Part shown: positions 27,850 to 39,100 of the stretch, one piece after another
How positions within the stretch are numbered: the stretch's first letter is position 1
Layout of the letters: each line of letters begins with the position of its first letter
Source: Stichopus chloronotus
Taxonomy: Eukaryota > Echinodermata > Holothuroidea > Aspidochirotida > Stichopodidae
NCBI GenBank assembly: GCA_021234535.1
Contig: CM037843.1
Coordinates: 38,379,200-38,443,199 of the forward strand
Reading direction: 5' to 3'
Length of the DNA: 64,000 nucleotides
The notes under the pieces: model-generated
What the model saw: the letters and a program-made list of their open reading frames with translations, nothing else
What the model was told of the DNA's origin: nothing
The model's database searches: none
Position numbers and translations under genes: made by a program

Positions 27850-29100
27850 GTCACAGGTGAGTACGGTCGGTCACACTCTCGTATGCAGGGAGTAACGTAA
27901 CCGGGGGAACGTCGGGACGATAAAATATTCAAACATTTACTAAAACCAACAAAACTGCTGTAATAATTGGTAAGGTGTCTCTGTTTTTTGTGGGCTATAT
28001 TTTGGTGATGTCTATACTGAATAATCCATATAAAATGAATTTTGAAAATGAAGGTTGCAATACACGATTCGGGACTAGGATATATCTGGAGTCAATCACT
28101 CTCTATAGCATAGTAGACTTCAACTATAAGTTTCCTTGAATAAAAAAAAAAACATAGGTAAGGATATTCACACTTCCACTTAGACTCCATACATGTAACC
28201 ATGTCTTTACTTCCTAGGTGCCGAACCACAAACTGAAGACAAATTTTATTCTTTTTATTGTAAAGATAGTGTCCCCTAAAAAAGTTTCGTTTGCAGTTAG
28301 CTTGTTTGTCTGAATCATTTCAATGTCACAGGTCAACTTGAAGTAGTGCCGTACATAGTTTGTAAAAGTAGTTTGTACAAAGAAGTGCCGACATAGTTTC
28401 TCTATAAAAGACTTACGGGTTGTTTGACATGACAATGACATTTTGGGGTATTGACCACATCAACCATGTTAATAACCATTAGCTACAAATTTCGTCAAGA
28501 TCCTTCACCATTTTTGCAAACAAATACTTCTACTGAACGACATCATGAATAAGCATTGGCCCAAGTATGCAAATTTGTGATTTCAAGAGAGGGACTCACA
28601 TAATATATAAGATGTTATTCTTTAAAAATATTGGTTTCACTTATGCATAAACAAGAAAGCAAAAAATTAAAGGACGATGTTTCAAAGGGCATACAAAAGG
28701 AAATGTGCAACATCATAATTTTTGCATTTACAGGTAATCATGCAGTTCTGTTAAGAATCTCCAAACTTTTGAAAGGTACATCTTAAGAACAGTATACGAT
28801 ACAAAAACAGTTTCAAGAGGATTTGTCATTCGGGGTTCATTTTACAACTTCTGAAGCTCTGAGTAAAGCTGCAACTCGTTTAAAAATGTGCAACGACCTT
28901 TAAAGCACATGTGGCGTGAAAAACACAGTTTGTTGAAGTATTGACCGAATTAATCATTAAAAACATTGAAAGTATGCAATTTTCCCTGCACTTCAATGAT
29001 TGATCATTTTACAAACACATTTCTCTTTTTACAATTGCACCACGAATAAATACCAGCCAAATGTGCCAATTTGTGACATCAACTGAGGGACTCATATGCC
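27850..29100. other. Upstream flank of TIMM50, no gene seen
   Basis: The first 100 bases are CpG-bearing and probably contain the TIMM50 promoter, but I cannot place a transcription start. The rest is AT-rich, with a diverged duplicated segment (28447-28620 and 28934-29120) and no coding signal. Confidence 0.5.
28447..28620. repeat. Diverged direct repeat, copy 1 (partner at 28934-29120)
   Basis: Shares with 28934-29120, in the same order and orientation, TATTGACC, CATTTTTGCAAACA or CATTTTACAAACA, and a block ending ATGCAAATTTGTGA or GTGCCAATTTGTGA, GAGGGACTCA and CATA. The two copies sit about 490 bases apart just beyond the 3' end of the neighbouring LINE. Confidence 0.55.
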
Positions 29101-29120
29101 TTATTCAGTCATTTTTTTTT
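28934..29120. repeat. Diverged direct repeat, copy 2 (partner at 28447-28620)
   Basis: Second copy of the duplicated segment. Its right edge abuts the poly-A-like end of the minus-strand retrotransposon. Confidence 0.55.
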
Positions 29121-29873
29121 AACCAGTCCGTACAATGAAATTACAAAATGCTTAATATGAACAGGGCACTAGCAAAACAAGCGTTTATCGAGCTAGTGAC
29201 CCTGAAGAAGAATACGAAAGGGAAAAAAAACAAATACAAAAGAGAAAAGAAGAAAGAATGAGCAAGTAAATCAAATCAGTGTACTGCATGATTAGATGAG
29301 CTTTTACCTTGCCCTTAAAAGTAGCATAAGTTTTACAGTTTCAAACATTTATTGGGAGAAGACTCTAAATTTCATAGCAATGATTATATAAAAGTAGTTT
29401 GCCGTGTTTTGTTTATTGTGTCTACTGATTGAAAAAAAGGGGAGCATTACTCCTGGTAATGGGTGGGGCATCTGTGGAAAAGCACGGGTAGACAATATTA
29501 TTAAAAGCATTAGGAAGGGTATTACTGACATATTTATAGATAAAGTAACACATTTCAATCATACGAATATCACCAATCTTGAGGAGAAAACCAAGGTCTC
29601 TTTGCAAGGTGTTTGTATGTTGTCGTTCTTTAAATGTGACTCATTTTAAGACTCTGTTCTGAAGAATTTGGAGGTGTTGAGTATGGAAGGTTTACCATAC
29701 CATAAATTTCTGCACAATTCGATATGTTGTAGAGAACTGACTACTGATTTAGTTGGATTTCAATATTATGAGGTAATGGAGCCCTGAGACGAAAAAGATA
29801 TTAAATTTAATTAAGCTATTACAAAGATCATCAATATGCTGTTTGAAGGATATCTGGTCGTCAATCAAGAGAC

Positions 29874-30215
29874 CTAGGTATTGGCGCAGTTGGTCTTACA
29901 GATGCTGACGTCATTCATAGCAAAGTGGTCTGGGCAAGCATGGGGAATGAGATCTTTAGCATGGAAAATTGAAAAGTTGGGTTCATCCACATGTAAGATA
30001 AGTTTGTTTGTGTCAAACCAAAGAAACTGAAGAGTTTCCAGAACAAAATGAGCCTTACTCACAATAATAGTGCAATTTGTGTGATGAATGAAAACATTTG
30101 TGTCATCTGCAAACAGTCTGAGGGACTCATTGGGCACAACATTATCGATATCATTTACATATAACAGAAAAAGTAGAATTCCTAATACAGAACCCTGAAG
30201 GACATCGACATTTAC
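29874..30215 (-). pseudogene. LINE ORF2 fragment, RT catalytic FADD block
   Basis: A stop-free frame carrying LQGSVLGILLFLLYVNDI and RLFADDTNVF, the catalytic palm of the reverse transcriptase. It follows, after a frame change, the fragment at 30216-30434 with LDLKKAFDTVDHTILL. Confidence 0.8.
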
Positions 30216-30461
30216 CTAAGAAAATGAAGAATAAATGTTATTAACATACGTGAGTTGTTTTCTATGAAAAACTATACATGATGCCAAATGCTTTACCTCG
30301 AATGCCCAACAATATAACTTATAAAGGAGAATAGTGTGGTCGACAGTGTCGAACGCCTTCTTGAGATCGAGATAAAGACCCAACGCCGGCACCCCCCCCC
30401 CCCCCCAAGAGTGCGGCACTCCCACCGTTATCAAGATAAGAACGAATGCGATTAACGGTGT

Positions 30462-30743
30462 CTAAATGAGCATGGCTGGTATCGTAGTATTTCTGCAACC
30501 GAACTGAATGTCATATAAGGTATTATTGTTGTTTAAAATAGCCTTGAGAAGCCTCTCAATAGACCTTTTAAGTAATTTGTTCATGTAGGAGAGCAAGCTG
30601 ATAGGATGGTAAGTTTCAGGGAGTTGTGGATTCCCCTTCGTAAAGATAGGGATAACTTTGGCCACTTTCAAAGCGTCGGGATAGATACCTGTCTGTGGTA
30701 AATACAAGATTAAAGAGGCAGCACAATGCAGGCACGATAACAT
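30462..30743 (-). pseudogene. LINE ORF2 fragment, RT fingers
   Basis: Encodes SLILYLPQTGIYPDALKVA, VIPIFTKGNPQLPETYHPIS and LLSYMNKLLKR, the reverse-transcriptase block around the PISLL motif. It is frameshifted relative to the palm block downstream. Confidence 0.75.
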
Positions 30744-30836
30744 GAGAGTTAGATTTCTAAACTATCGGAGGAATTCCATCAATGCCAGGCGATTTCCCAG
30801 CTTTGAGAGAATTGATCCCTTTGAAAATTTCATCCT

Positions 30837-31096
30837 CAGTGATGTGGAAAGGAAAATAGCATTTGGTGTGTTAAGGGGCATAAATTCTTTAAGAAGAGTG
30901 TTGCAAAAATGTCATCAGTGAGTTTCTTACCAATGTTGGAAAAATAGTAATTGAAGGCATTGGCAGTGACAACGTCATTAGTAATAGTTTCATTGTTGTA
31001 CACAAGTTTGGGAATCTTTGAAGAAGAGCATCTTTCATTGTTTAGAAGTTCATTCAGGACAGCCCAGAAATGTCGCAAAAAATGACACTGCAACAT
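30837..31096 (-). pseudogene. LINE ORF2 fragment, region before the RT palm
   Basis: Open frame with IPKLVYNNETITNDVVTANAF and FNYYFSNIGKKLTDDI, typical of the linker just upstream of the reverse-transcriptase fingers in CR1/Jockey elements. The LKAGKSPG block continues in another frame. Confidence 0.7.
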
Positions 31097-31879
31097 TCCA
31101 CATCATCGGTTTTGTATTTTCATGAATATTTTAAGAGCCATATTTCAAAAACTTAACAGATAATAAAACAATTCGAACGGATTGGGATTTACGGTTTCTA
31201 TCAGCAACTTTTAAATGTTGTCATCTCTTTGTCATCACTTATGTCACTAATAGGCCTATAGACCCGTTTTTATTTGGCCTTGACCAGCTTTTTCGAAAAC
31301 AGTGACTTTAACGACCCACATACAAGGCCTTTAAGTTTATCTTTCTGTTTGTGATTATGTATTATCAATTCTAGTTCTTTATTCTGCCTTGGTAAAGCAA
31401 CTTCGTTTTTTTTTTTTCACACTTTGTTTTGTTAGAAAGAGCATTGTAGTAAATACTAAAGCTTTAATATTTTCAAAATTTTCGCATATTTACATTCCGA
31501 ACAAGACTAATATGATCAAGTTAGAGTACAGTGGTACAGTGCCAGCTATCCAGGATTTAGCAGAACTCGAAGGGTAGGCGGGGTCATAGTGATTTGTATG
31601 TAAAAGACTGATCTGGTTGTCCCCTCCACTTCTCACTTTTTTTCCAAACAAGGCTCTCTACATGCAAAATTATTTGCTGATTGGCAAACTTATTTCCTTT
31701 TTCACGTGTAATGCACCGTGTAAAAAAGTTACATTTTGCCACTGAACTGGAAGGAAAATGGCACTGATGCGTATCATATATTAACGTCCAGTAGTTCCGT
31801 CACCGAGGAGAAAGCCGGCAAGGTGAGGGACCCGTTCCCCCAGTCACATTTTGATCTTGAATATAAATGTACTTGAAAA

Positions 31880-32330
31880 CGTAGTCAAGCTTCATTTATT
31901 TTTGCTAACGTAAGGTGGACTAGATGAAATATTCTGCTACATGATGCCAGATTTGAAATGCATATATCTTCAGGGATTCCTCTTTTATTTGTTTCATTTT
32001 GCTGGATGAAATATTCACCCTTAAAACCTTTCCAGGTAATTAAGATTTTTTTCAGTGCCCTAGCACCTCAGCCCACAACTCTGCCCAGGTTATACAAATT
32101 TGTATTAAAGACTGACCATGCGGGATGTGTCCCCCTCCCTGTTTGGAAAATGTTTTGCTAAAATCGGGTGGTGCTAGATGCAAAATGGTGCTACATTTGA
32201 TTCTAGATTTGACTGAGCTGAATATTCCTTCAGAAGTTCCTATATTTTAAGCGATGGTTTTATTTTTTCATCTTCCTTGGTGATTCTGGCATTCTTTTAG
32301 ATAATTCCAGATAAGTTTCTTTTTTCTTTC
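31880..32330 (+). repeat. Dispersed repeat S, two tandem copies
   Basis: Two related stretches, near 31905-32040 and 32160-32300, share GGTGGNNCTAGATG, a following GCTACAT or TGCTACATTTG, GATTTGA, and a T-rich tail (TTTTATTTGTTT or TTTTATTTTTTC). The same family recurs at 47400-47600 on the plus strand, and partly at 37250-37400 on the minus strand. Confidence 0.5.
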
Positions 32331-32362
32331 CTTTTCACCTGGCGTAGCCTCCGCATCTCAGC

Positions 32363-32450
32363 ACTTTACACACTCACTTTATACACTAACTTTATACACT
32401 CACTTTATACACTCACTTTATACACTCACTCTATACACTCACTTTATACT
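32363..32450. repeat. 13-bp minisatellite (ACTTTATACACTC)
   Basis: Six to seven tandem units of about 13 bases with few changes (ACTAAC, CTCTATA). Simple tandem repeat; no function seen. Confidence 0.85.
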
Positions 32451-32563
32451 GTGTTAGTGTCCTCTGAACTCAAAATGTTGGAGGGGCATGTTCTTCTCCT
32501 CCCTCTTCAAAACAAAAAAATCGACTTTCCTCGATCATGGATAGGATGCACAAAGTTCGCGTC

Positions 32564-33228
32564 CGTATGGCAAGCCATTTTAACATTTACCCCCTATATC
32601 CACTAAAGTGAAATACATTCCACTTAAGTGGAATTCAATTCCACTTAAGTAAAATTGTATTCCACTTAAGTGGAATACAATTCCACTGAGTAAAATACAA
32701 TTTCACTTAAGTGGAATACAATTCCACTTAAGTAGAATTGGTCACCTATTGGAATTGGGCCTATGGGTGATGTATTTCACTTAAATGGAATTGTATTCTA
32801 CTTAAGTGAAATTGTATTTTACTTAAGTGGAATACAATTCTAGTTAAGTAGAATTATGTTTTATTTAAGTGGAATTGTATTTCACTTAAGTAGAACACAA
32901 TTTCACTTAAGTAGATTAGCTTGCCTATTCCACTTACGTAGAATACAATTCTACTTAAGTAAAATACAATTAAGTGGAAATGCATTCCACTTAAGTAGAA
33001 TTGATATTTACGTAAGTGGAATAAATTTCCACTTAAATAAAATACCGCATCTGCATTCTACCTAAGTGTAATACAATTCCACTTAAGTAAAATACATTCC
33101 ACTTGAGTAAAATTGAATTCCACTTAAGGGAATACAATTTTACGTAAGTGGAACTGAATTCCACTTAAGTGGAATGTATTACACTTAAGTGGAAATAGAG
33201 GGTAAATGTTAAAATGGCTTGCCATACG
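32564..33228. mobile_element. Inverted-repeat element filled with CTTAAG palindromes (element A)
   Basis: The ends are long inverted repeats. The left starts CGTATGGCAAGCCATTTTAA at 32564 and the right ends with its exact reverse complement at 33228. Similarity extends inward over about 45 bases (ACATTTACCC, then CTAT, then TCCACT). The 570 bases inside are a dense array of the palindromic word TTCCACTTAAGTGGAA and close variants, spaced by short linkers such as TACAATT. No transposase is encoded; an open frame of 69 codons here is only the array read through. It fits a non-autonomous, MITE- or foldback-like element. I could not define a target-site duplication. Confidence 0.75.
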
Positions 33229-33833
33229 TCCGTGATGCTCTGGCGTGATATTCCGGAGATAAAGGGTGGGCGTTAGAAAAGAATGACGTATGTGGGTACG
33301 GGCTAGGCGATTCTACGCTATCATTCTAAAAGATCGCCCTCTTCGCCAGCGTGGGCAAATGACGCCGATGATCTCCTGAAGTGTCCACATATTTTTTAGT
33401 ATATTTCCTTAGTTTGTGAGCCATTTGACGCTCTTTGTGAGTATATTATAAAATTAAAAGAAAATCATAACAAACCGTATTATTTTTGTACATGTTTGGG
33501 ACGACGTAGAGGTTTCTTTTGTGATAACGGATAGGCTAGGTTGAGGTTTTGACGGAGACCTGAGCCTGTACGCTTTACCTGCTAAGTATTGAAGTAACGT
33601 GAAATGGTACTGCGGTGTTACTGTAACTTGTGTAAGGCCAAACCTAGGCCTCTACAATTTAGCCTAGGCAGTAGGCTACATTAATACTACTTTTGTTAGG
33701 TTTGCAGTCTGGGCGAAGCCGCCCAAACTAGGGCTGATAAGTGATATTGTCTTAAGACCTACACAGCAGAAGGCTAAAGCTTAACTTTCTTATGCTTAAG
33801 TATTGCTTGTATATGTAACTCACTCACTTCTTC

Positions 33834-34078
33834 TCTTCTTCTTTAAATACGGTGAGACATCCAAACAAGGACAGAAGTACACCACGTACTATACGCTCCG
33901 TGAGGTCGGTCAAACCCTCAGTGAATTAATAATAAACTCCACAGGCTTATGGTGACTAACGGCCCTCTCGATAAGACTGCCAGGGAGATCATTCCAATCC
34001 CTAATTGTGTTTGGGATAAAACTGTATTTGAAGCAATTTGTCCAAGCAGAGGGGGTGCGGTAGTGCAAGGCCCACTGT
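33834..34078 (-). mobile_element. 3' end of a second CR1/Jockey-like LINE
   Basis: The minus strand reads ALHYRTPSAWTNCFKYSFIP followed by NTIRDWNDLPGSLIE and ends at a TGA at 33910-33912. The F(K)YSFxPxTIRDWNxLP pattern is the C-terminus of many CR1/Jockey reverse-transcriptase ORFs. About 75 bases of 3' UTR follow, ending in an AAGAAG-type simple tail near 33834. Only the last 50 or so codons are present, the usual 5'-truncated insertion. Confidence 0.75.
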
Positions 34079-34079
34079 T

Positions 34080-36020
34080 AATGTGTAGTTTCTAATCACA
34101 TGTTAATTGTGTCACCCATTACCTTTTCTATGCTGCCTGGAATAGTGGAAATACTAATACCCAACCATGTGAAAACACCCCTGACAAGTTCAACTTCAAG
34201 TGATTTGCTAGCACTTGAACAGGGTTTTGGGGTATGTTACACAGCCTTACCTTGTTACAATCCACATTACAGCCCTTCCACTGCTATAGCAAATTTTTAA
34301 TCCATTGCTGATCCTCGCCACTGGGATTGTTAGTTTAGTTTAGACTTTGAGCATCAGAAAGTATGAATAGTCACCGAGGGATCCTATACCATGTTGATTG
34401 CGGATGAACACAGGTGAACCTTGCCTACTCTTTTTGATGAGTGCCAGACTGGAAAGGTTACACCTACAGTATATGCACATTGAACACAACCTGGTCTTCG
34501 TGTTTGTGAAAAAAAAGCATGTGTCGATGAACTCCATAACTGATACTTGGCAACGCATGTAACTAGTACGTAACATACCTACTCTTCTGAATCCACTGTC
34601 AACTGCATGAAACCAGCAGCAATATATACTCTGCACAAGTATGTTCAGTGATGAACGGGGATGTCATTTTCCCATGTGTTGAGCATATTTATCCCCATGT
34701 ATATATAGTTGAACGATCTGTGCATGTTTAATATGAATAATGCATTAAGTTCGGTACTTGCATTAAGTTCGGTACTTGTAAGGATGTAGCAAGGCCGAGT
34801 GGATGAGCTCAACAGTTGCCATTGTAAAAATTTCCATTATTTCCCATACATGGTACCTATCCCATTATATTAATTGGTACATTGTAATGCCTAGATGAAA
34901 TCATTCTCCCTTTCCATATTTTACAAATTTAGCTTGTGGTGACCTTTTCTTTTTTTTTATAATTTTTAATTCCATTATGATTTGGAGACAGAATGCAGAG
35001 TTCTCACACTACTGTACCATAGGCTAGGGGTTTCCAGTCAAGATGAGCAAACTGCTTCTCCCACTTAGCCTACTCCAAATATTAATGTGTATTTTTTTTA
35101 TTTCAGTTAATTTATCCCAGCCAACATAAATACGCATATGCATGAAGTACAACAATAAGGCCTATGATCAGACACGTCATTAATCATGAAATAGTAAAGG
35201 ATGTGGAATAAGATTGTATGAAGATCTGGATGAAGTAGAACCGGAAAATATTAGTAGGCCTAGCCCAATATAACTTTTCTGGTCTGTGTCCAATTAGAAC
35301 GATAATAGAATTTGCAGATTGGTTAAAAAAGAAATTAACAAATAACTGGAAAAAAGAAAATGCAAAAAAAGTTTTACTACTTTCAAGTAATAATAAATTT
35401 GTTGTATAAATATATAAAACTTGTTACACATCCAGTTCATTATTGGTTTAAGTAAGGCCTTCGTGTGATAAGGAGGGATTTCAGTGGGCTTTTAAAAATG
35501 TCATTGGTAGGCAAATCTGTCATGTGACAATATTGACTGATTGGGCAGAAGAAAAGTCAGGGGCTCTGAGGAAAAGTAACCTTTGGTGCCATAAACACAT
35601 CTCGTTTTTCATGAGTGTTGAGATTTATGTAGGTCTTATATCATCTGGTTGTCCTGACCTATGTGAAGTATATCATGCAATATACAAATGTTGAAAAGAT
35701 TGCTGTATCATATAGACAGTACACACACTAAAATTGTGCTGCATTCATCATTGTTTGTAAGATATTCTGCATTTGATTACAGCTCTATCTGACTTAGTTG
35801 CCTCAAAGGCAAACTCGTCAAAGAACCATATCCTTGATATCTAGGATGCTACAAGTACCGCAAAGCTTTTTCACTGCCTATCCAAACTTGAGGGATTGAT
35901 TGCTGACTGCGCACTCCATATTGTAATGCCTAATCTAATGTGTGTCACATATCGGGCTAATTTGCAATTGTAGTGTGGATTAATGTTTTGATGTTATTTC
36001 TTTCCATCATTTGTTTTTCC
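34080..36020. other. Spacer and probable upstream intron of SR gene 1
   Basis: No recognisable coding sequence. It contains a perfect 18-bp tandem duplication at 34743-34778. Because the first coding exon of the SR gene begins at a splice acceptor (36022), an untranslated first exon must lie upstream, but I cannot place it or the promoter. Confidence 0.5.
34743..34778. repeat. Perfect 18-bp tandem duplication
   Basis: CATTAAGTTCGGTACTTG occurs twice head to tail with no mismatch, consistent with a recent slippage event. Confidence 0.9.
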
Positions 36021-36052
36021 AGACGACAGATCTGCTGAAAACAGTATTCAAA

Positions 36053-36172
36053 ATGTCCAGACTTTACGTAGGACGCTTGAGCAATCATGCAAATGAGAAG
36101 GACGTCGAAAAGTTCTTTAAGGGATATGGAAGACTTAAGGAAATTAATTTGAAGAATGGTTTTGGATTTGTA
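36053..36172 (+). CDS. SR gene 1, coding exon 1
   Basis: Begins at [10 protein letters not shown] and ends with GFGFV before GTGAGT. The exon itself starts at 36023, after TTTGTTTTTCCAG, so it carries 30 bases of 5' UTR. Confidence 0.94.
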
Positions 36173-39100
36173 GTGAGTGCGCTCATTATTCTACTTCATT
36201 ACAGCACATATACCTTACTTTTGACATATGTGAGCGAAATATTAAGTGCAATGAAACTTTTTGAACTTATTTAAAATAAGGCATTTGTTGTACAGAAAAC
36301 AACCATATTTTTAAAACTAATTGTTGTGGACACAGAATGAGATAGGGAAGTACAGTAGCCTTCTTATCAAGAAATAAGCTTCTCTCAGATAGAAATTCTG
36401 TTATTTTTGGCTCAATAATTTGTTCACCTAAACTTTTCAAAATTCAAATGATGCATCTTCCAGTACTCATCACATGCATAATGTTTTGGAGGAGATGAAG
36501 CTGTTTAGGAAGTTTATACATGAGACTGAATGGTTTAACAATGATTCAAGCTGTTTCTTTGTATGCCATGTTAGGATATTCTAGACACCCCATTTCTCTT
36601 AAACTGAGACTGAACATCATGATTCCATGGCATCATACATTGTCCATTTTGTTAGACAAATGAAGTAATAGAATTGTTTACAATCTATCTACCCCTTTTG
36701 TGCAATTCTTTGCCAGGAATTTGACGATGCCAGAGATGCAGATGATGCTGTGTGTGATTTGAATGGAAAAGATCTCCTAGGAGAAAGGTAAGATCAAGGA
36801 TTATGATTTTTTTAAACAATAAACTAATGTGATTACATTGGAATTCAAGTAATTCAAATGTAATCAGATGGTCAGATTTTTATGGTACCATCCTATCAAT
36901 TCACTTTTAATATGTTATTGATGAGAGCAAAGATCAGTCTTGTCTCTAGCCCAGTATTCCTAGTTTAAAAGACAATAATAACGTGTTTTTGAAGCAATGT
37001 TGTATTGTTTGTCATCAAGGACTTAACCTTTCCTTGGAGGGATTGTTGGCCTATCTTTATTGGTCACATTTGTGGATCTTGTACGGTTTTGTAATGTATG
37101 ACTCTCAGATATGACAGATATAGAAAAGGGAATCAAATAAAAACTAAAGATTAGAGGCTTCCTCAGATGGCGTCTCCAAGCCCCTTTTGGCATCTGATTT
37201 ATTTGGAGTAGGCGCAAAAGTATGACTGGAAGAATGCTGAGAAAAGGTTTTCACATATTTTCTCAAATCTGAGATAATCTACCAAAAACTGGGACATTTT
37301 GTGAAAAATTTGCCTCAGTAAACAAACTTTGCTGCATTTTGCATCTAGGACTCTGAAACACAGAAAAGTTGAAGGTTACTAAGGGAGGGTTAATCCCAAC
37401 ACCCCGTCCTAGGAGTCGGCTCATTACATTGACATAATTGAATCTTTTCACTTTACAAATTTTAACTAGCTAGGGCTACTGCACAACTTTGGCACATCCA
37501 CCATTTTACCTGTATGTAGAGTATGAATTGACAGGAGGTTGCTCTGTGAACAGATATTTTACAGTCAACTTACAAATAATTTCATTGATCTCTCTTGCAA
37601 CAACAGAGTCATCATCGAGCATGCCAGAGGTGCAGGAAGATTCAGTCGTGGAGGAGACAGAGGAGGAGACCGGTATGGCTACGGCCCACCACGCAGAAGG
37701 GGGGGTATCGACAAGTGAGCTGCTCATTTTGTAACTGTCTTTGAAGAAGCCAATAGTAACATTTTTTACTTCTGTCAAGACTAGGACATGAGTTTTATCA
37801 TTATTGGAATGCAACTTAAGTGCATATTGTTCACCAAAAGCAAGTAGATAAGCTTACTGTACTTTTCAAGTTCAAAATTAAGAAAAACAAGCCATATTCA
37901 CTTAATTATCTTTTGTTAAATTCAGTGCATGTTGTAATTCAGCACTGATATTATTTTTGGCAATTATATATTTTTTTTTGGCAACCTGCAGGCCATGATA
38001 ACTGAATAGTCCAGTGAAAGTAATGTATTGTTAAATGCACACTGTGACTTTGCGGCATCACATTCTTTATTGTGATGCAAGCTCGAGTCTAGCAACTTGA
38101 AAACACTGTACCTTCTAACATTTGCAGAGTATAACATTCGTTTGCTTGGTTGGGAAACAGAGAAAGATCAGATAGAGTGCTTTGTGGTTATGTTGGATAT
38201 GCCGTACATTGCGCTGCTCGTTTATACTGAGGTGAAAAACGGGTCAGATATTTTAGATAGATCAAATAAGGAAATAGAATTACATCTGAAAGTAAGTAAA
38301 ATTAAGAATTGAAATCCTTTTTTTCCATTCCTGATATGCAGTACACAATTACAGCTTTACATTGATTTGCTCTCTTCAAATATTTAAGCTGTTAGTCAAA
38401 GTTTAAAGTGCCTGATACCTGAGCATCTTTTTATTATTTTTTTGAAAGGTACACACCCTGTTCGCATTTGGAAAGTCAACTTTCCCTTACACTTTGGTAT
38501 TGAAATGGAGGTCTAGCTCTCATTGTAACTGTAGAAGTTGCTTTTTCTTTAGGAATTAGTAAATTGTTGTATGTTAAAGACCTGTCCTTAATCAGAAACC
38601 CATAAGTGGAAAAAAAAAACAACACTACAAATGGACACCTTGAGCATGTGCTAGTCAGTCACCGTTTAGGCGAGGAATTTTACTAAATTGCTTTGGTTTA
38701 TCTTTTACCTCTTTAAGCAGGTATGGTCCACCAGTAAGAACTGACTTCAGAGTACTTGTTGAAAACCTCTCCACCCGAGTCAGTTGGCAGGTGAGAAAGA
38801 TTTGTAATTTGTCATCACAACATATTGACTTTTGTTTTTAATTTGTTCAGTTGGAAACCATTACGTATGTCTCTAGCATTGGGACATGCAACTATATGTA
38901 GGAAATATGTTATGGACACAGTTACCACCATTTGGATGCATTTCAGTTGACAATCTTTATTCCTTTGTTTTGTTATGATGATTTTTATCATTGTCAAGCG
39001 GTGTTTTCAACCTAGGATACTGATGTGGGCTTAATGCATAAAACTGACAAATGCTATAAATTGAGACTTCCTTTGTGGACATTGCGACTTACTTCCAGCT

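Larger units (their letters stand above)
29111..31400 (-). mobile_element. Decayed CR1/Jockey-like non-LTR retrotransposon (reverse transcriptase part)
   Basis: A 5'-truncated, frameshifted LINE on the minus strand. In order it shows LVYNNETI and FNYYFSNIGKKL (about 30.9-31.0 kb), LKAGKSPGIDGIP (about 30.8 kb), PDALKVAKVIPIF and PISLLSYMNKLL (30.5-30.7 kb), LDLKKAFDTVDHTILL (about 30.35 kb), LQGSVLGILLFLLYVNDI with the catalytic FADD (30099-30113), then YLGLLIDD (29857-29880). A C-terminal stretch near 29.4-29.5 kb includes LPNAFNNIVYP. These are the conserved reverse-transcriptase blocks, palm aspartates included, of this LINE group. Stops and frame changes between blocks show it is dead. 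The 3' end is a short A-run next to 29111. No endonuclease domain was recognised, and the upstream border near 31.4 kb is approximate. Confidence 0.85.

Noticed and set aside
32856..33065. 69-codon open frame inside element A
   Set aside because: It consists of the CTTAAG array read through, giving repeated HLSR-like words, with no sign of a real protein.
32363..33065. CRISPR-like repeat array
   Set aside because: The repeats lack unique spacers of constant length and the host is plainly eukaryotic; they are minisatellite and palindrome arrays.
33230..33700. Promoter of SR gene 1
   Set aside because: The segment is somewhat richer in CpG and contains ATGACGTA, but nothing fixes a transcription start, and a LINE end lies between it and the gene.
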